A stretch of DNA of 64,000 bases. Origin: Mesorhizobium sp. NZP2298 (lineage in GTDB: Bacteria > Pseudomonadota > Alphaproteobacteria > Rhizobiales > Rhizobiaceae). Location of the stretch: contig NZ_CP033365.1 of NCBI RefSeq assembly GCF_013170825.1, positions 620,001-684,000 of the forward strand, given 5' to 3'. Below are positions 9,827 to 21,027 of this stretch, one piece after another. Numbering within the stretch: position 1 is the stretch's first letter; each line of letters begins with the position of its first letter. Under the pieces are notes generated by a model. The model was given only the letters and a program-made list of their open reading frames with translations. It had not been told where the DNA came from and did no database searches. Made by a program: the position numbers and the translations under genes.

Positions 9827-10081
9827 TTAGGCTTTTTTCGCGATCAGCGCGCGAACGGCCTCGACCATGTCGCCAACATTCTTCAGATTGCTCCAGGCAT
9901 CGACCGTGTTCATCTCGATCTCGATGCCATATTCCTCCTCAAGGTCGAAGATGATCTCGGTCAGCTCCAGCGAATGGATGCCGAGCGCCGTCAATTCGGT
10001 GTTGGTGGTGATTTCCTCGCCGCCAGGCTCGGCATGGGCCTTGATCTTTTCGATGATATCCGTTGCCAGTTGGTCAGCCAT
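9827..10081 (-). CDS. NodF-like acyl carrier protein
   Basis: An 84-residue acidic carrier protein. The phosphopantetheine attachment serine is Ser37 in [11 protein letters not shown]. Most acyl carrier proteins have Asp before this serine, and here it is His36. The MADQL start and the [11 protein letters not shown]...GD.VEAVR block closely resemble what I remember of rhizobial NodF, and differ from housekeeping AcpP and from AcpXL. It is separated by 4 bp from the NodE-like synthase downstream, so the two are co-transcribed. The ATG at 10081 has a GGGGAAG site. The open frame runs 34 codons further up with no support. Confidence 0.88.
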   Translation of the reverse strand: MADQLATDIIEKIKAHAEPGGEEITTNTELTALGIHSLELTEIIFDLEEEYGIEIEMNTVDAWSNLKNVGDMVEAVRALIAKKA

Positions 10082-10283
10082 TCGGTTTCTTCCCCACTTT
10101 GTCGTTTCCCGACGCCAACTGAACAGCGCCTTCTTGTCCTCGATATCAGGCCGCGATCGTCGCCTTATACCCCCGCCAAGCATCGCTTGACCGTACCGAG
10201 GTGGCTCCCTCTATAGAAACGGAAACGCCATCAAGCAACAAGCTATATATCGACAAAACCGCCGCAGTGCTTAACCTGACGGC

Positions 10284-11126
10284 GTGGATACGATCGAATA
10301 TACGAAGTTTTCGCCCCTTTTGGCCCAGCGCGCCGCCGGCCTGGCACAACTGGGCTGCGCCAGCGCCGATGGCCGCACGCGGCTGCGGCGCCTCTATCAG
10401 GACGGCTCCGCCAAGATAAGGCTGCCGGCCGTTTCGGCCGATCCGCTGGAGGCGGTGCTGATCAACACCGCCGGCGGACTGACCGGCGGCGACCGCATCG
10501 GCTGGGATGTGGATGTCGGCGCGGCTGCCTCGGCGTCGATAACGACCCAGGCCTGCGAGAAGGTCTATCGCGCCGCATCCGACCATGCAGAGGTACGGGT
10601 CAAGCTGACGGTCGGCGAAAACGGCCGCATCGCCTGGCTGCCGCAGGAAACCATCGTCTTCGACCGGGCAGCCTTCGCCCGCACGTTGGATGTCGAGCTT
10701 GCCGCCGGGGCGGAGGCGCTGCTGCTGGAGGCCACCGTCTTCGGTCGCCTGGCCATGGACGAACGCGCCGCGCAGGGTATTTTTCGTGACCGCTGGCGTG
10801 TTCGCCAGGATGGCTTTCTCATCCATGGCGAGGATTTCCGCGTCGGGCCTGACATCGCGGCCACGCTCGCCCGTCCGGCGGCTGCAGGTGGCGCGATCGC
10901 CGTGGCAACGCTGCTGCTGGTGTCGCCACGCGCGGAGGCTTTGCTCGACCCGGTCCGCGAGATCGTCGGAGACCAGGGCGGCGCCAGTGTCTGGAGCGTA
11001 AAGGCATCTGGCAAGCTTCTTGCGAGGCTTTACGCCGGGGACGGCTACCAACTGCGCCAGCGGCTGGTTCCGCTTGTCGGATTGCTCAACGGACGGGCGG
11101 GGCTGCCCAAATTATGGTCACTGTGA
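10284..11126 (+). CDS. ureD: Urease accessory protein UreD (UreH)
   Basis: A 280-residue scaffold that binds apo-urease and, with UreF and UreG, helps deliver nickel and CO2 to the active site. Recognised by [13 protein letters not shown], the [10 protein letters not shown] block and [12 protein letters not shown]. The start is the GTG at 10284, which I take from the alignment of the conserved N-terminus ([15 protein letters not shown]). It opens the urease cluster, with ureA 13 bp behind. The gap to the divergent acyl carrier protein gene (10082-10283) must hold promoters for both directions. Confidence 0.95.
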   Translation: MDTIEYTKFSPLLAQRAAGLAQLGCASADGRTRLRRLYQDGSAKIRLPAVSADPLEAVLINTAGGLTGGDRIGWDVDVGAAASASITTQACEKVYRAASDHAEVRVKLTVGENGRIAWLPQETIVFDRAAFARTLDVELAAGAEALLLEATVFGRLAMDERAAQGIFRDRWRVRQDGFLIHGEDFRVGPDIAATLARPAAAGGAIAVATLLLVSPRAEALLDPVREIVGDQGGASVWSVKASGKLLARLYAGDGYQLRQRLVPLVGLLNGRAGLPKLWSL

Positions 11127-11139
11127 TTCGGAAACCTGC

Positions 11140-11442
11140 ATGAACCTGACGCCGAGGGAAAAGGACAAGCTGCTGATCGCCATGGCAGCGATCGTGGCAC
11201 GCAAGCGGCTGGAGCGCGGCGTGAAGCTGAACCACCCGGAAGCGATCGCGCTGATCACCGACTTCGTCGTCGAAGGCGCCCGCGACGGCCGCCCGGTCGC
11301 CGAATTGATGGAGGCCGGCGCCCATATCGTCACCCGCGCGCAGGTGATGGAGGGCATCGCCGAGATGATCCACGACGTGCAGGTGGAAGCGACCTTTCCC
11401 GACGGCACCAAGCTGGTGACCGTGCACGAGCCCATCAGGTGA
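11140..11442 (+). CDS. ureA: Urease gamma subunit
   Basis: A 100-residue structural subunit of urease, full length for the family. The N-terminus [12 protein letters not shown], the middle block [21 protein letters not shown] and the [29 protein letters not shown]-terminus are diagnostic. It has a separate gene from beta, as in most proteobacteria, rather than the fused form of Helicobacter. Confidence 0.97.
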   Translation: MNLTPREKDKLLIAMAAIVARKRLERGVKLNHPEAIALITDFVVEGARDGRPVAELMEAGAHIVTRAQVMEGIAEMIHDVQVEATFPDGTKLVTVHEPIR

Positions 11443-11457
11443 GGAGAGGAAACCGGG

Positions 11458-11712
11458 ATGCTTGAACTGCGCCCAAACTGCGAGTGCTGCGACAAGGACC
11501 TGCCGCCCGAAGCCGAGGATGCGCTGATCTGCACCTTCGAATGCACCTTCTGTGCCGATTGCGTGGAAACCGTGCTGGGTGGCGTCTGCCCCAATTGCAG
11601 CGGCAATTTTTCGGCGCGGCCGATCCGCCCGACGGCGATGCTGAAGAAATACCCGGCTTCCGCCAAACGCGTCCTCAAGGCCGAGGGCTGCGGTCCTCGC
11701 AAGGCGGCGTGA
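11458..11712 (+). CDS. DUF1272 small cysteine-rich protein
   Basis: An 84-residue protein with nine cysteines, arranged as CECCDKDLP, CTFECTFCADC and GVCPNCSG. This is the DUF1272 family pattern and looks like one or two zinc knuckles. Function unknown. It sits between ureA and the nickel permease gene, 15 bp after ureA, so it is transcribed with the urease genes. A role in metal handling is possible but only inferred from position and cysteine content. The basic C-terminal tail ends the protein. Confidence 0.88.
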   Translation: MLELRPNCECCDKDLPPEAEDALICTFECTFCADCVETVLGGVCPNCSGNFSARPIRPTAMLKKYPASAKRVLKAEGCGPRKAA

Positions 11713-11746
11713 ACACCTCGACCCTGGAAACGGAAGGCAAATCGAA

Positions 11747-12334
11747 ATGATCCCTGCAAAACGACTGTCCCTCTCGGCGATCCTGTTTCTGGCGGCGGCA
11801 ATGCCCGCCTACGCCCATGTCGGCGTCGGTACGACGTCGTCCTTCACGGCAGGCTTCGGGCATCCCTTGTCCGGCCTCGACCACATGACCGTGATGATCG
11901 CCGTTGGCCTGTGGGCGGCACTCAAGGGCGGCAGAGCGATCTGGGCGTGGCCGGCCGCCTTTGTCGGCGTCATGCTGAGCGGCGCCGCCCTTGGCATGGC
12001 GCATGTGCCGATGCCCTTCGTCGAGCCGGGCATACTGGCCTCCGTCGTGGCGCTCGGACTGCTGGTGGCGCTGGCGGTCGATCTGCCCGTCTCGGCGGGC
12101 GTCGCCATTATCGGCCTGTTCGCGCTGTTCCACGGCCACGCTCATGGCACGGAAGTGCCTGAAAATGCCGGCGGGCTCGAGTACATGGCCGGCTTTGCCA
12201 TCGCCACCGTGATGCTCCATGCCGTCGGCATCGCCGCCGGTCTGAGCCTTGGCCTGAGGTTCCGCGGTCTGGCCCGCGTCGCGGGCGCTGCCTGCGCGGC
12301 GATCGGCGTCGGCCTCGCCTTCGGCGTCGTGTGA
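11747..12334 (+). CDS. ureJ: HupE/UreJ family nickel permease
   Basis: A 195-residue inner-membrane protein with an N-terminal signal-like segment ending PAYAH and about six hydrophobic segments. The family motif HPLSGLDHMTVMIAVGLWAA and the second His-rich motif ALFHGHAHGTEVP are both present. HupE/UreJ proteins import nickel for hydrogenase or urease. The position between ureA and ureB points to urease. It ends 6 bp before ureB. Confidence 0.93.
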   Translation: MIPAKRLSLSAILFLAAAMPAYAHVGVGTTSSFTAGFGHPLSGLDHMTVMIAVGLWAALKGGRAIWAWPAAFVGVMLSGAALGMAHVPMPFVEPGILASVVALGLLVALAVDLPVSAGVAIIGLFALFHGHAHGTEVPENAGGLEYMAGFAIATVMLHAVGIAAGLSLGLRFRGLARVAGAACAAIGVGLAFGVV

Positions 12335-12340
12335 AGTCCA

Positions 12341-12646
12341 ATGATCCCTGGCGAAATCATCCCCGCCCAAGGCGACATCGAGCTCAACAAGGGTCTGCCG
12401 ACCGTCACCTTGAAAGTCGCCAACGCTGGCGACCGGCCGATCCAGGTCGGCAGCCACTATCATTTCTTCGAAACCAATGAAGGGCTGAAATTCGACCGCG
12501 AACAGGCGCGCGGCATGCGTCTCGACATTGCCGCCGGCACCGCCATGCGCTTCGAGCCAGGCCAGGAGCGTGACGTCACGCTGGTGCCGCTTGGCGGCAA
12601 ACGCGAGGTCTATGGATTCCAGCAGAAGGTGATGGGCAAGCTGTGA
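12341..12646 (+). CDS. ureB: Urease beta subunit
   Basis: A 101-residue structural subunit of normal length. It opens with MIPGEI and carries [21 protein letters not shown] and the [10 protein letters not shown] block, all diagnostic for UreB. After it the plus-strand run of urease genes is interrupted by two minus-strand genes before ureC. Confidence 0.97.
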   Translation: MIPGEIIPAQGDIELNKGLPTVTLKVANAGDRPIQVGSHYHFFETNEGLKFDREQARGMRLDIAAGTAMRFEPGQERDVTLVPLGGKREVYGFQQKVMGKL

Positions 12647-12686
12647 GTTTTGTGGCGTCTCACGCGCGGCGCGCACAGAGTCCCAA

Positions 12687-12746
12687 GGGGAAGCGCCATG
12701 CGCTTTTCCCGGGAAAACCGCTTCACACTTTTCCTGGAATTGCTCT
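12687..12746. repeat. Rhizobial-type intergenic palindromic element
   Basis: The stretch between ureB and the convergent minus-strand gene contains GCGCTTTTCCCGGGAAAACC followed by a CACTTTTCC..GAATTGCTCT block. I recognise this as the sequence style of the dispersed palindromic elements common in intergenic DNA of Mesorhizobium and relatives. Its position between convergent genes suits a bidirectional 3'-end structure. Confidence 0.5.
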
Positions 12747-13239
12747 AGTCCGACGGCTTGGCAGCCGCATAGATGACGATCTTTCCTGGATTGTCGAACT
12801 CGACGGCCAGAATGTCCTGCGTGAGCACGCGCCGCGAATCGATGGCGTTGTAGAGCAAAGCGTTGGCCTCGATCTCCTTGCGCAGTTCCGCGACATCGTC
12901 TCGATGCTGCCGGACCTTGTTCTCGATAACCGCCGGCGGGCCGCCTTCGCTGCGTGCCGCGTCGGTCAGGAACACGATATCGACCTTGTCGAGCTTGGAG
13001 GTCTTGCGCACCGTGCTGATGTTTTCACGCGTGCGGTCGATCGCCGAGGTGACTTTGCCGATTTCAGCGGTGGTGTTGGCCTCTTCCGCGCTGACTTGCG
13101 AGCCGACGATCCGATCGACGGTCTCCGGGCTTTCGAGACCCTGCGCGTTCAGCGCGGACTGAGGAAAGCTCGCTGCCAGAAACGCAGTCGCCGCTACGGC
13201 ATACAGCCATCGGCCATCGGGCAAGGTGGTGACGGTCAT
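12745..13239 (-). CDS. Secreted hypothetical protein
   Basis: A 164-residue protein I do not recognise. Residues about 11-33 form a signal peptide (YAVAATAFLAASFPQSALNAQG), so the mature protein is periplasmic. The rest is largely helical and charged (EEANTTAEIGKVTSAIDRTRENISTVRK, then a RQHRDDVAELRKEIEAN coil) and ends in a short beta-like tail. It lies on the opposite strand inside the urease cluster. The next minus-strand gene, also secreted, is 114 bp upstream. No link to urease can be shown. Confidence 0.7.
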   Translation of the reverse strand: MTVTTLPDGRWLYAVAATAFLAASFPQSALNAQGLESPETVDRIVGSQVSAEEANTTAEIGKVTSAIDRTRENISTVRKTSKLDKVDIVFLTDAARSEGGPPAVIENKVRQHRDDVAELRKEIEANALLYNAIDSRRVLTQDILAVEFDNPGKIVIYAAAKPSD

Positions 13240-13353
13240 CGTTCGCTTTCGCAGTTTGTTCCAGCACTCAGGAAACGAAACGACTCCAGCCCTGCCAGGG
13301 TTCCCCTCATGATGCGGCCGGCGGACCGAATGTCGGCCCGCCGAGCCAGGCCG

Positions 13354-13743
13354 TCAGCTGGCCTTCTTGGTAATCAGGGTCAGCGCGCCGTTGGGCTCCA
13401 TGCTGGCCGCGACCACCTGCGCCGAGGTCATTCCCTTTGCTTGGAGGGCGGACTTCACCTTGGGTGTGGCGTCGATCGAGCTGCGCAGTTTCTGCAGGCC
13501 GGCATCGCCGCGCTGGGCGATCACCTGATTGACCTGCGTCTGGGCGTCCTTCGGCAGTTCGGTAATGTCGACGATGTTGACGCTCTGGATCGCCGGCGCG
13601 GCCTGCTGACCGCCGGGGGCGGGAGTGGTCGCCTTGGGGGCAGGCGTGGCTGGAGCGGGCTGTTGCGCGGGTTGCTGCTGGGCACTGGCGGCACCGGCCA
13701 GCATCAGGCTGGCGGCGGCTGCAAGAACTATCGTTTTGCGCAT
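13354..13743 (-). CDS. Secreted hypothetical protein with Gln/Pro/Ala-rich linker
   Basis: A 129-residue exported protein. A clear signal peptide (residues 1-20, [19 protein letters not shown]) is followed by a Gln/Pro/Ala-rich linker (about 21-55) and a small helical domain with [25 protein letters not shown] do not recognise a family. The ATG at 13743 has a strong GGAAGGA site; the TTG five codons further up is less likely. With its neighbour it interrupts the urease genes on the opposite strand. Confidence 0.75.
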   Translation of the reverse strand: MRKTIVLAAAASLMLAGAASAQQQPAQQPAPATPAPKATTPAPGGQQAAPAIQSVNIVDITELPKDAQTQVNQVIAQRGDAGLQKLRSSIDATPKVKSALQAKGMTSAQVVAASMEPNGALTLITKKAS

Positions 13744-13909
13744 GGATTTTCCTTCCATCGATTTGGCAAACGGTCGTTTTGGGGTGACCCGCTCACCTCA
13801 ACCGCCAAATGGGATCAGAAGGTGTCGCCCAGCGGGTCATTGCGTGACCATTGGACGGCGTCAATGTGCACCCGGCCCCAACCATTCCGCATTTCGGGAG
13901 CAATCTCTG

Positions 13910-15622
<1,713 letters not shown>

Positions 15623-15717
15623 TGCTAGATCGGCGACCGGGCCGACTGGCGGGAAACCCATTGCGGCACGTGCCGTGACACCGCAATATGCGGCTCAATG
15701 AAACCGCATGACTTGCC

Positions 15718-16311
15718 ATGGCCACCGAAATAGCCTCCGCCCACGACATCTTCCCGCACATCCGCATCGTCATGGGCATGGTGATCGGACTTGGTGTCAC
15801 CCGCCTGCTGTCGGGGGTGGCCCGTATTATCCAGCACCCCGGCCAGTACCGGCTCTATCCCGTGCATCTGGCTTGGGTCGCCTCGGTGCTTCTGATGCTG
15901 GTGCATTTCTGGTGGTGGGAGTTCGGCCTCTACGCCATCGAGGCATGGACCTTCGGCAAATACCTTTTCATCATCTTCTACGCGATCACGCTGTTCCTGC
16001 TCTGCGCGCTGCTGTTTCCGGATTCGATGCTGGACTACACAAGCTACGAGGATTTCTTCTATTCGCGCCGCGCCTGGTTCTTCGGCCTGCTGGCCGCGAC
16101 CTATCTGCTGGACGTGATCGACACGTTGCTGAAAGGGCCGGAGCATTTCGCCCATTTCGGCAATGAATATCTGTTCCGCACGCCGATCTTCGTCGCACTT
16201 TGCATTGCCGCGATCCTGCTGCGCGACCGTCGCTTTCACACCGCCTTTGTCGCGGCGGCGCTGATCTATCAGATATCGTTCATCCTGCGGCTCTTCGACA
16301 CGATCGTATGA
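15718..16311 (+). CDS. Multi-pass membrane protein, function unknown
   Basis: A 197-residue protein with five or six hydrophobic segments: about 15-35, 50-70, 80-100, 120-137, 155-167 and 175-193. Conserved-looking features include the His/Trp-rich turn VHFWWWEFGLY and LRDRRFHTAFV. I recognise no family. It lies 95 bp after ureC and 43 bp before a GST gene on the same strand, inside the urease cluster, but no function in urea metabolism can be read from it. Confidence 0.7.
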   Translation: MATEIASAHDIFPHIRIVMGMVIGLGVTRLLSGVARIIQHPGQYRLYPVHLAWVASVLLMLVHFWWWEFGLYAIEAWTFGKYLFIIFYAITLFLLCALLFPDSMLDYTSYEDFFYSRRAWFFGLLAATYLLDVIDTLLKGPEHFAHFGNEYLFRTPIFVALCIAAILLRDRRFHTAFVAAALIYQISFILRLFDTIV

Positions 16312-16354
16312 CGACTGCGAATGCTCTAGGCTTGCTGGGAAAGGCAGGTTTCTC

Positions 16355-16960
16355 ATGTACAAGGCCGTCGGATCGCGCGGATCCCGGGTCAGCCGCGTCC
16401 TCTGGATGCTCGAGGAACTCGGGCAGCCCTATGAATTCGTCGAGGTCAAATTGCGCTCGCCGGAAGCCTATGCGCTCAACCCGTCGGGCAAGGTGCCGGT
16501 CCTCATCGACGGCGAGCTGACAGTGACGGATTCGGCGGCGATCTGCGTCTACCTGGCCGACAAGCACGCCGACAAGGGCATGGGCGCCAATCCAGGTGTC
16601 GCCGGCCGTGCCGAGATGGATTCCTGGATGCATTTTGCCCAGAGCGAGTTCGAGGCGCCGCTGTGGAACAAATTGCGCCACCGCTTCCTGCTGCCCAGGG
16701 AAGTACGGGTCGATGTCGGCCCCGCCGCGGCCTATGATTTCGCCTCGGAAGCCAAGGCGCTGGACCGCCGGCTTGGCGACAAAACGTTTGCGCTCGGCGA
16801 CCGATTTTCCGCCGTCGACGTGCTGCTCGGTGATATGGGCGGCTGGGCCCGGGCTGGAAAATTCCCGATCGAGTCCGAGCGCGTCAACGCCTATTTCAAC
16901 CGGGTGCTTTCGCGCCCTGCCCGCGCGCGGGCGCAAGCCAATGGCGGAGCCATGAAATGA
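16355..16960 (+). CDS. Glutathione S-transferase
   Basis: A 201-residue two-domain GST. The N-terminal thioredoxin fold begins [27 protein letters not shown] and includes [12 protein letters not shown] and [13 protein letters not shown], the glutathione-binding segments. The helical C-terminal domain has [14 protein letters not shown]. The substrate is unknown. Its stop overlaps the ureE start by 4 bp (ATGA), so it is translationally coupled to urease maturation genes. Confidence 0.9.
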   Translation: MYKAVGSRGSRVSRVLWMLEELGQPYEFVEVKLRSPEAYALNPSGKVPVLIDGELTVTDSAAICVYLADKHADKGMGANPGVAGRAEMDSWMHFAQSEFEAPLWNKLRHRFLLPREVRVDVGPAAAYDFASEAKALDRRLGDKTFALGDRFSAVDVLLGDMGGWARAGKFPIESERVNAYFNRVLSRPARARAQANGGAMK

Positions 16961-17559
16961 AGCTCAACCTCAACACCGATTTCACCAAATTCCCGCGTGC
17001 CGTCTCGGTGGTGCGCGCCGGTGAGGCCGGGACCACAGCGCCGTCCGGCCGTACGGTTCTTGCCCATGACGAACGGCATCTGCGCCGCCGCGCCATCGAA
17101 CTGTCCGATGGTAGCAAGGTGCTGGTCGACCTGCCCGAGCCGGTTGCCCTGAACGATGGCGACCGGCTGGTGCTCGAGGATGGCCGCCATGTCGAGATCG
17201 TTGCCGCACCGGAAGAGGTCTATGACATCCGCGCCCGCGACGGTGTGCATCTGACCGAGCTTGCCTGGCACATCGGCAACCGCCATCTCGCGGCGGGCAT
17301 CGAGGCGGATCGCATCGTCATCCTGCGCGACCATGTCATCAAGGCGATGCTTGAAGGGCTTGGCGCCACGGTGCGCGAGGTTTCCGAGCCGTTCAAGCCG
17401 GTTCGCGGCGCCTATTCGGGCCATGGCGGCGTGCACAGTCACGATCACGGCCATGCACATGCCCACAGCCATGCGGAAGCGCATTCCCATTCACATGGCG
17501 ACACGCATTCCCATTCGCACGGCCATTCCCACGACGGTCATCACCACGACCATGACTGA
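16957..17559 (+). CDS. ureE: Urease accessory protein UreE, nickel chaperone with His-rich tail
   Basis: A 200-residue metallochaperone that hands nickel to UreG. The N-terminal peptide-binding domain ([18 protein letters not shown]...[14 protein letters not shown]) and the C-terminal metal domain ([10 protein letters not shown]...ILRDHVI) are both recognisable. The last 45 or so residues form an exceptionally His-rich tail with about 20 histidines alternating with Ser, Gly, Ala and Asp, typical of UreE types that store several nickel ions. Overlaps the GST gene by 4 bp and ureF by 8 bp. Confidence 0.96.
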   Translation: MKLNLNTDFTKFPRAVSVVRAGEAGTTAPSGRTVLAHDERHLRRRAIELSDGSKVLVDLPEPVALNDGDRLVLEDGRHVEIVAAPEEVYDIRARDGVHLTELAWHIGNRHLAAGIEADRIVILRDHVIKAMLEGLGATVREVSEPFKPVRGAYSGHGGVHSHDHGHAHAHSHAEAHSHSHGDTHSHSHGHSHDGHHHDHD

Positions 17560-18223
17560 CCAACCTTCGAACATCGCCTTGCTGCGGCTGATGGCGTGGC
17601 TGTCGCCGGCCTTTCCGGTTGGCGGCTTTGCCTACAGCCATGGTCTCGAGCGCGCGGTGCATGATGGCCTGGTTGCCGATGCCGCCGGCCTTGCCGGCTG
17701 CCTGGAAACACTGATCGAGATGGGCTCGGGCTGGAACGATGCCGTGCTGTTTTCCGAGAGCTGGCGCCGCGCCCGCAAGGCAGGCGATTTCGGCGAAGTG
17801 GCTGCACTGGCCGAGGCGCTCGCCGGCTCGCGGGAACGCCACACCGAGACCATGCTGCAGGGTGCCGCCTTCCTCAAGGCCGCCGCCGCATGGCCCAATC
17901 CGGTGCTGGGGCGCTTGCCGGCCGAATGCGCCTACTGTGTCGCAGTCGGCGCCATTGCCGGCGGCAATGGCATTGCGCTGCAGGATGCGCTGTCCGCCTT
18001 CCTGCAGGCCTTCTTCTCCAATCTTGTCCAGGCGGCGATCAGGCTCGGTGTCGTCGGCCAGAGCGAGGCCACCACGCTGTTGGCCGGCTTCGAGCCGCTG
18101 GCGCTCGCGACCGCCGGCCGCGCGTCGCGCTCGACATTGGATGATCTCGGCGGCTGCGCCTTCGTCTCCGACGTCATGGCGATGAAGCACGAAACCCAGT
18201 ATTCGCGGCTGTTCCGCTCATGA
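17552..18223 (+). CDS. ureF: Urease accessory protein UreF
   Basis: A 223-residue all-helical protein that joins UreD and UreG in the activation complex and gates nickel transfer. Diagnostic segments are [17 protein letters not shown], the [12 protein letters not shown] helix, [20 protein letters not shown] and the C-terminal [18 protein letters not shown]. The ATG at 17552 lies in the ureE coding end. The open frame extends far upstream but only as a shadow of ureE. Confidence 0.96.
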   Translation: MTDQPSNIALLRLMAWLSPAFPVGGFAYSHGLERAVHDGLVADAAGLAGCLETLIEMGSGWNDAVLFSESWRRARKAGDFGEVAALAEALAGSRERHTETMLQGAAFLKAAAAWPNPVLGRLPAECAYCVAVGAIAGGNGIALQDALSAFLQAFFSNLVQAAIRLGVVGQSEATTLLAGFEPLALATAGRASRSTLDDLGGCAFVSDVMAMKHETQYSRLFRS

Positions 18224-18656
18224 TCGTGCTTGCCTTCGCGCTGTCCTTCGTCCTGCTGCTGATCACGGCGCTGCATGTCTATTGGGGCATTGGCGGCGTC
18301 TGGCCGGGCAGAGACGCAGCCTCCTGCGCCCGCGCCGTCGTTGGCTTTCGCGGTGTCGACGAAATGCCCACGCCCTTCGCCAGTTTCGCCGTTGCCGCCT
18401 GTCTCGGCCTGGCGACGCTCTGGCCGCTGGCGCTGATCGGCTTCTTTGCCTCGCCCTTCCCGAAAGAGGGCCTCGCCGCCACTTCGCTGCTCATCGGCCT
18501 GGTGTTCCTGGGTCGCGGCATTGCCGGCTTCACGCCGTGGTGGCGGCGGCTGGCGCCCGAGCAGCCTTTCGCCCGGCTCGATGTCCAGTACTATTCGCCG
18601 CTTTGCCTGTTGATCGGGCTTGGCTTCGCCATCCTTGCCATCATGGAGTTCCCGAC

Positions 18657-18660
<4 letters not shown>
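18220..18660 (+). CDS. DUF3995 membrane protein
   Basis: A 146-residue protein with four hydrophobic segments (about 1-24, 52-75, 85-102 and 125-143). It carries the [12 protein letters not shown] and [12 protein letters not shown]...[20 protein letters not shown] motifs typical of DUF3995. Function unknown. It overlaps ureF by 4 bp and ureG by 4 bp (ATGA at both junctions), so it is strictly coupled to urease maturation proteins. A metal or urea transport role is a guess from position only. Confidence 0.85.
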
Positions 18661-19298
<638 letters not shown>

Positions 19299-19385
19299 CA
19301 GCTATCCGCCTCTCCCTGCACCAACCAAAACCCGTTGCGAGCAGCCGTCGATCACGGCATTCTGGCCAAAACCGGAGGATTTTCG

Positions 19386-20153
19386 ATGAGCATCGCCCGC
19401 CTGCAGAAGGAAACGCTGACCAACCTGCCCTTCTATGAGGAGCGCGTGGATCTCGCCTGTGCCTTTCGCTGGACGGCGCGGCTCAACATGCATGAGGCGG
19501 TGGCCAATCATTTCTCGCTGGCGGTCAACGAGAACGGCACGCAGTTCCTGATGAACCCCAACCAGGTGCATTTCTCGCGCATCAAGGCGAGCGACCTGTT
19601 GATGATCGACGCCAACGATCCGAACACGTTGTCAGGCCCCAATGCACCGGATCCGACGGCCTGGGGCCTGCACGGCGCCATCCACCGCAACGTGCCGCAT
19701 GCGCGCTGCGTCATGCATGTCCATTCGATCCATGCCACGGTGCTGGCCTCGCTGGCCGATTCGACATTGCCGCCGATCGACCAGAATTCGGCGATGTTCT
19801 TCAACCGCCATGTCGTCGATGCGCATTATGGCGGCTTGGCCTTCGAGGAAGAGGGCGAGCGCTGCTCGCAGCTTCTCACCGATCCCAAGGTCAAGGTGAT
19901 GGTGATGGGCAATCACGGCGTGCTGGTGATCGGTGACACGGTCGCCGACGCCTTCAACCGCATGTTCTATTTCGAACGCGCCGCCGAGACCTATATCAAG
20001 GCGCTGTGGACCGGCCGCCCGCTGCGCACGCTGTCCGACGCCATCGCCGAGAAGGCGGCCAGCGAGATGGATGATTATCCCGGCCAGGCCGAGCGCCATC
20101 TCAGCGAGTTGAAGGCGATCCTCGACGAGGAAGAGCCGGTTTACCGGAATTAG
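19386..20153 (+). CDS. Class II aldolase/adducin family protein
   Basis: A 255-residue protein with the class II aldolase fold (fuculose- or ribulose-phosphate aldolase/epimerase type). The zinc-site motif HVHSIHATVLAS and the second segment MGNHGVLVIGDTVADAF are present, with an N-terminal WTARLNMHEAVANHFSLAV. Members without the full catalytic set are often of unknown function, and I cannot assign a substrate. The start at 19386 has GGAGG. It faces a HAD phosphatase gene tail to tail: the 4 bases ttag at 20150-20153 serve as stop codons for both. Confidence 0.88.
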   Translation: MSIARLQKETLTNLPFYEERVDLACAFRWTARLNMHEAVANHFSLAVNENGTQFLMNPNQVHFSRIKASDLLMIDANDPNTLSGPNAPDPTAWGLHGAIHRNVPHARCVMHVHSIHATVLASLADSTLPPIDQNSAMFFNRHVVDAHYGGLAFEEEGERCSQLLTDPKVKVMVMGNHGVLVIGDTVADAFNRMFYFERAAETYIKALWTGRPLRTLSDAIAEKAASEMDDYPGQAERHLSELKAILDEEEPVYRN

Positions 20154-20782
20154 AGCCCGAGCTGAGCCCGCAATTCCTCGGCGCTATTGATGACGATGGC
20201 GCCGGGCGGTCCTTCCATCGGCTTTTCCGGCCAGAAGATCGTCTTCATGCCCGCCGCCAGCCCCGCCATGGTGCCCGGCCAGCTGTCGTCGACCGCGACC
20301 GCGTGAGCGGGATCGACATCGGCCAGATAGGCCGCGCGCAGGAAGGGTTCGGCATGCGGCTTGCCTTCGCGCACGTCGTTGCGGCTGATCGTCTTCATGC
20401 CGGGATAGAAGAGGCCGACGGCGCGCAGGTTGGCATCGACGATCAGCCTGTCGGAATTGGAGACCACCGCTTGCTGAACGCCAAGCGCCCGCAATTCATT
20501 GAAGACTTCGATCGCGCCGGGGCGCGGCCGCAAGCCCTCGACCAGCGGCAGGTAATGGTCGTATTTACGCACGATCCAGTCGTCGAAGGCCAAGTCCAGG
20601 CCGAACTCGTCGCGCATCATTTCATAGACCGGCCAGGCGGCAACGCCGAGGACACGCTCATGCAGGTCGGATGGCGGCGTGAGGCCGACATTGCGCATTG
20701 CCGCCACAAGGGCTGCCTCGTGCAGCGGCTCGCTGTCGACCAGCGTGCCATCCATGTCCCAGAAAACCGCCTTCGGTGTCAT
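20150..20782 (-). CDS. HAD-superfamily phosphatase (beta-phosphoglucomutase/sugar phosphatase type)
   Basis: A 210-residue haloacid dehalogenase-type hydrolase. Motif I is FWDMDGTLVDSEP with the nucleophile and acid/base aspartates, motif II is VVSNSDR, the Lys of motif III is in EGKPHAEPFL, and motif IV is VAVDDSWPG. The helical cap sits between motifs I and II. Likely a phosphatase for a sugar or polyol phosphate, given the neighbours. The start at 20782 follows AGGAG; the open frame upstream has no support. Confidence 0.88.
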   Translation of the reverse strand: MTPKAVFWDMDGTLVDSEPLHEAALVAAMRNVGLTPPSDLHERVLGVAAWPVYEMMRDEFGLDLAFDDWIVRKYDHYLPLVEGLRPRPGAIEVFNELRALGVQQAVVSNSDRLIVDANLRAVGLFYPGMKTISRNDVREGKPHAEPFLRAAYLADVDPAHAVAVDDSWPGTMAGLAAGMKTIFWPEKPMEGPPGAIVINSAEELRAQLGL

Positions 20783-20921
20783 GCAGAGCTCCTTTTGCGA
20801 TCCCCTTAAAGGGTTTGCGCCGAGAGATAAACCTTCGGGATCACAGAAGCTGGCCGCGACCGGACCCGACGCCACCCTGCTTTCCGCATCGCAACATCGC
20901 CGACGGGAAAATCCCTGTCGC

Positions 20922-20945
20922 GCAAGGGCAGGCAATTGCCCTTGC
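20922..20945. promoter_or_regulatory. Nested palindromes upstream of the SorC-type regulator
   Basis: GCAAGGGCA (20922-20930) and TGCCCTTGC (20937-20945) form a perfect 9-bp inverted repeat, and the centre contains a second perfect palindrome, GGCAATTGCC (20931-20940). A TTGACAATTGCGC follows at 20948. The AATTGC core recurs in the palindrome before smoE, so this may be an autoregulatory site of the SorC-type regulator. Confidence 0.4.
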
Positions 20946-21027
20946 GATTGACAATTGCGCAGGAAGCCGTTCCCTGCGAAACTGGGAGCGGACCGCTCCT
21001 GTGAGCAGCGGTTTCGGGAGGCAGGAC

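Noticed and set aside
10082..10283. Possible nod box before the NodF-like gene
   Set aside because: I looked for the conserved ATC-N9-GAT blocks in the divergent gap and did not find a convincing one.
17420..17559. His-rich tail of UreE as a short tandem repeat or separate small gene
   Set aside because: It is in frame with UreE and such tails are a known UreE feature; the base-level repetition follows from His/Ser codons.
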